Positions 61,721 to 64,000 of a stretch of 64,000 nt of DNA are shown one piece after another. The stretch is from contig NZ_JAAZWE010000006.1 in the NCBI RefSeq assembly GCF_013185185.1, positions 416,878 through 480,877 on the forward strand, read 5' to 3'. The position numbers and the translations under genes were made by a program. Every line of letters begins with the position of its first letter. Positions within the stretch are counted from its first letter, which is position 1. The notes below the pieces were generated by a model, which did no database searches, was not told the DNA's origin, and worked only from the letters and a program-made list of their open reading frames with translations. The DNA is from Saccharibacillus endophyticus. GTDB taxonomy: Bacteria; Bacillota; Bacilli; Paenibacillales; Paenibacillaceae.

Positions 61721-62074
61721 CCGCTTCATCACCTCCCCTTTCGGCTAAAATGATATCGAACTCTTTTATAAAATATGCTTATTGGGATCATACTTGATGG
61801 GGCTCCGATCCCGATCGGGCTAACTACAGTGTGCAAAAATGGATGGCGGCAGGATACAGACAAGTTTTGCGGTCAAATTGTCCGGAAATTTTTGTCCGTT
61901 TCGTGTCTCTTTTTCCGGTAGAATAGAGAAGATTGTACTTAGATCAAGCTATTCATGTTCGGATTGCTGCAAAAAAAGTCCGGTTTACGAAACAGGCATC
62001 TGGAATGAACTGATTTTCTTTTCGCCATGACAAATGAACTGGAATGGATCAAAAGGCGCTTTTGAAGACAAAAC
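61721..62074. other. Divergent intergenic region of the sugar operon and fabH
   Basis: About 350 bases with no supported gene. The sugar operon promoter must be here, but I could not pick a -35/-10 pair with confidence. It may depend on the AraC-type activator. CCCGATCGGG at 61810-61820 is a 10-base palindrome of unknown meaning. Confidence 0.4.
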
Positions 62075-62103
62075 TTGCAAAAACACTAAAGAACTTTTAT
62101 ATT
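62075..62103 (+). promoter_or_regulatory. Sigma-A promoter of fabH
   Basis: TTGCAA (62075-62080) and TATATT (62098-62103) are 17 bases apart. The -10 abuts and partly overlaps the FapR operator. Confidence 0.75.
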
Positions 62104-62118
62104 AGTACCAGGTACTAG
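62102..62118. promoter_or_regulatory. FapR operator over the fabH start site
   Basis: TAGTACC-A-GGTACTA (62103-62117) is a perfect palindrome matching the FapR box of Bacillus fatty-acid genes. It covers the end of the -10 and the start site, a typical repressor position. FapR is released by malonyl-CoA/ACP, so fabH should rise when precursor accumulates. Confidence 0.88.
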
Positions 62119-62147
62119 TATTAAGTGCTAAAGGAGCTGACTCGCAT

Positions 62148-63128
62148 ATGACCCTTATTCAATCGAACTCACGCATTTCCGCTTTAGGCACTTATGTTCC
62201 CGAACGAAAACTGACTAATGACGATTTGGAAGCCATGGTCGATACCAACGATGAATGGATCGTCCAACGTACAGGCATCCGCGAAAGACGCATTGCCGCC
62301 GATGACGAATTCACTTCGCATCTATGTATTAAAGCCGTTGAGGATCTTCTTCGCCGTTATCCGGATGCTCTGGATGGAGTCGATCTGGTGCTGGCTGCAA
62401 CGACGACACCTGACTATCCCTTCCCTACAGTCTCGTGCCTTGTCCAAGACGCGTTTAAGCTGCAAAATGCAGGCACCCTCGATTTGAGTGCCGCATGTGC
62501 CGGTTTTACCTATGCGCTGCATCTTGCGAATGGAATGGTGACAGCAGGCTTGCATCGTAAAGTATTGATCGTAGCCGGTGAATGCATGAGTAAAACCATT
62601 GATTATACGGACCGCAGCACCTGCATTTTGTTTGGCGACGGGGCTGGTGCAGCTGTTGTTGAATATACGGAGCAAGGCGCTTTTCTCGGTTCCCATATGG
62701 GCAGCGACGGAAGCGGAGGCCAACATGTCTATCGAAGCGGCATGGCGGATACCTTAAAAGGCCAAAAGCTCGACGGTAACGGAAAAGTCGTACAGAACGG
62801 CCGGGAAGTCTATAAATGGGCGGTTCGCACCGTACCGGAAGGCGTGCAGCGCTTGAGCGAATCGCTACCGGGCGGAATCGACGATATCAATTGGTTTATT
62901 CCGCACAGCGCCAATTTGAAAATGATCGACTCTATTGCCGAAAAGACCGGGATCGGCAGCGAGCGGACACTGACAAGTGCCGAGTTTTACGGTAATACGT
63001 CTGCGGCTTCGATTCCTTTGGCTTTGCAGCTTGCGATCGATGAGGGAAAAGTCAAACGCGGCGACTTGCTGCTGATGTACGGATTCGGTGCGGGTCTGAC
63101 GCACTCGGGTGTTCTAGTCCGCTGGTGA
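62148..63128 (+). CDS. fabH: 3-oxoacyl-ACP synthase III FabH
   Basis: A 326-residue condensing enzyme that starts fatty-acid synthesis from acyl-CoA and malonyl-ACP, setting branched-chain versus straight-chain product. The catalytic triad is visible: Cys in SAACAGFTYAL, His in WFIPHSANLKMI, Asn in YGNTSAAS. ISALGTYVPERKLTNDDLE is the typical start. AAAGGAGCTGACTCGC precedes the ATG. It is transcribed alone from a FapR-controlled promoter, so it may be a second FabH in addition to one in a fab operon elsewhere. Confidence 0.96.
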   Translation: MTLIQSNSRISALGTYVPERKLTNDDLEAMVDTNDEWIVQRTGIRERRIAADDEFTSHLCIKAVEDLLRRYPDALDGVDLVLAATTTPDYPFPTVSCLVQDAFKLQNAGTLDLSAACAGFTYALHLANGMVTAGLHRKVLIVAGECMSKTIDYTDRSTCILFGDGAGAAVVEYTEQGAFLGSHMGSDGSGGQHVYRSGMADTLKGQKLDGNGKVVQNGREVYKWAVRTVPEGVQRLSESLPGGIDDINWFIPHSANLKMIDSIAEKTGIGSERTLTSAEFYGNTSAASIPLALQLAIDEGKVKRGDLLLMYGFGAGLTHSGVLVRW

Positions 63129-63134
63129 GGGGCC

Positions 63135-63243
63135 GCGAGCCTGCTTCCGACCTGCGCTTCGTTGTCCTTTCCCCTTCTATTTGATCAAACATTTAGAGGT
63201 GAAGGGAAAGGGCAAAGGCGCTCCGGTTCGGAAGCAGACTCGC
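63135..63243. repeat. Long imperfect inverted repeat after fabH
   Basis: GCGAG-C-CTGCTTCCG (63135-63149) pairs with CGGAAGCAG-A-CTCGC (63229-63243). CCTTTCCCCTTC (63166-63177) pairs with GAAGGGAAAGG (63201-63211), with partial GCGC/GCGC pairing between. The whole folds into one stem of about 109 nt with a 23-base loop and no T-run. It starts seven bases after the fabH stop. Confidence 0.7.
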
Positions 63244-63734
63244 TCTGTATGTAGGTGAAAAAGCGAAGTTCGAACTGTACGGCTTGAACTAGCCGCCGGA
63301 AGAGGTAGGGGCTGTCTGGATTTGAAAAGAACAATAGGTTAAAAAATTAAGGTTGAACGGTTATAAAGAAAAGAAATGGAAGCGGCAGATAGGGTACTAG
63401 AATGAATTGGAGATTAGTGAGGAAGAGCGAGAAGTAAAGACAACCGTAGCGTAGGCATAGAAACAACGATGATAAAGAGAGTTTTCGGAGCATTAGAATA
63501 GTAAGCAGAATTGAAGCATAGAGCACTCAAGCGAAGCGCAACGAATAGAGATATACATTCTTATTTCTTGACTAGAACAGAAACCGTCGTTCGATCTTAC
63601 TATCCAAAGAAGTATACGTCCACGGAGCGTAGGGAGAAGCCTTGACGCTACTTTGGGCTTGCCGTTAGGCAAACCAGGGAAGCAACAAGGCTTTTCCCTA
63701 AGCGACCTGTTTACAGGGAAGCCTCCGAAAACAA
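63244..63734. other. Gene-free, purine-skewed flank of the rRNA operon
   Basis: About 490 bases without a credible gene. From roughly 63310 to 63540 the plus strand is markedly rich in A and G and poor in C and T. Near 63670-63735 short repeats of CAGGGAAG and its complement give several overlapping hairpins just past the 5S terminator. Confidence 0.5.
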
Positions 63735-63768
63735 GAAAAAAAGCCTTCCCTGTTAAGAGAAGACTTCT
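63735..63768 (-). terminator. Terminator of the rRNA operon
   Basis: AAGTCTTC and GAAGGCTT with a 10-base loop, followed by a T-run on the minus strand, immediately after 5S. A second, overlapping stem (AACAGGGAAGGC with GCTTCCCTGT) can form just beyond. Confidence 0.75.
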
Positions 63769-63774
63769 TCATTG

Positions 63775-63891
63775 GCTTGGCAGCTTCCTACTCTCCCGGG
63801 ACCCTGCGGTCCAAGTACCATCGGCGTTAGAGGGCTTAACGGTCGTGTTCGAGATGGGAACGTGTGGAACCCCTCTGCCATCACCACCAAA
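63775..63891 (-). rRNA. rrf: 5S ribosomal RNA
   Basis: A complete 5S sequence of 117 nt on the minus strand. The 5' end TTTGGTGGTGATGGC pairs with GCTGCCAAGC at the 3' end, and the conserved CCCATCTCGAACACG and GGGTCCCGGGAGAGTAGG segments are present. The 23S gene must lie beyond 64000; the 109 bases from 63892 to the edge are spacer with no tRNA. Confidence 0.97.
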
Positions 63892-64000
63892 CCATAGGCG
63901 CTCCATATTTGCCTCTTCGCTCCACTTGGTTCCGGCTTTCGGATAAAATATCCTCAAGATGGGGAATCCAAAAGTCGCTCAGATTCAAATATTTCGCTAA

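Noticed and set aside
62028..62066. A 12-codon open frame upstream of fabH (starts MTNELEW)
   Set aside because: It lacks a ribosome site and lies upstream of the predicted promoter.

Overview
This window is chromosomal DNA from a moderately GC-rich Gram-positive bacterium, most likely a member of the Paenibacillaceae (Paenibacillus or Saccharibacillus type). The evidence is strong AGGAGG-type ribosome sites with frequent TTG/GTG starts, T-box leaders, FapR/CymR-type regulation, and a gene order that follows the Bacillus subtilis block alaS - iscS/cymR - rarA - (tcdA) - aspS/hisS - dtd - rel - apt - recJ - secDF - comN - yajC - tgt - queA - ruvBAC. It also carries sugar-locus genes (LplB/LplC-like permeases, membrane-anchored AraC regulators) typical of Paenibacillaceae. 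The genus is an inference.

Region 1 (1-9 kb): an alanine-specific T-box leader runs off the left edge on the minus strand. Behind it are a small zinc-ribbon protein, iscS and cymR. mnmA diverges on the plus strand. An LCP ligase, rarA and poxB follow on the minus strand. Region 2 (9-25 kb): a CHASE3/HAMP/GAF/GGDEF diguanylate cyclase (+), helD, tcdA, then aspS and hisS behind a T-box whose specifier reads GAC (Asp). Next are a Gly-rich small protein, a DJ-1/PfpI stress protein, dtd, rel, and on the plus strand the uracil permease uraA. Region 3 (24-42 kb): khtU/khtT, apt, recJ, a CDF-family protein, secF/secD, comN, an ArsB/NhaD-type permease, yajC, tgt, queA, a SpoIID/LytB protein and ruvB-ruvA-ruvC, all on the minus strand. 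Region 4 (42-49 kb): fabV (+), then a minus-strand PTS locus: PRD regulator, UlaB-like EIIB, UlaA-like EIIC, TPR protein, class II aldolase, P-loop kinase. Region 5 (49.5-50.1 kb): six tRNA genes (Glu, Val, fMet, Asp, Gly, Arg). Region 6 (50.6-61.7 kb): a carbohydrate locus with two GHL6-like putative glycosidases around an ABC importer (two permeases and a binding lipoprotein, no ATPase), an AraC-type membrane sensor-regulator and a beta-hydroxyacid dehydrogenase. Region 7 (62-64 kb): fabH behind a FapR operator, a gene-free flank, and the 5S rRNA of a minus-strand rRNA operon that continues past the right edge.

Most genes are housekeeping: translation and tRNA modification, recombination, secretion, stringent response and fatty-acid synthesis. 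The least expected feature is a family of about 117-157 bp structured intergenic repeats, present three times (2529, 36159, 50287), with matching compensatory changes in two separate stems. Other points of interest are an 80-residue acidic low-complexity insert in SecD, the PTS-aldolase-kinase locus without a free EIIA, and the pair of GHL6-like enzymes. No CRISPR array, insertion sequence or prophage gene was seen.
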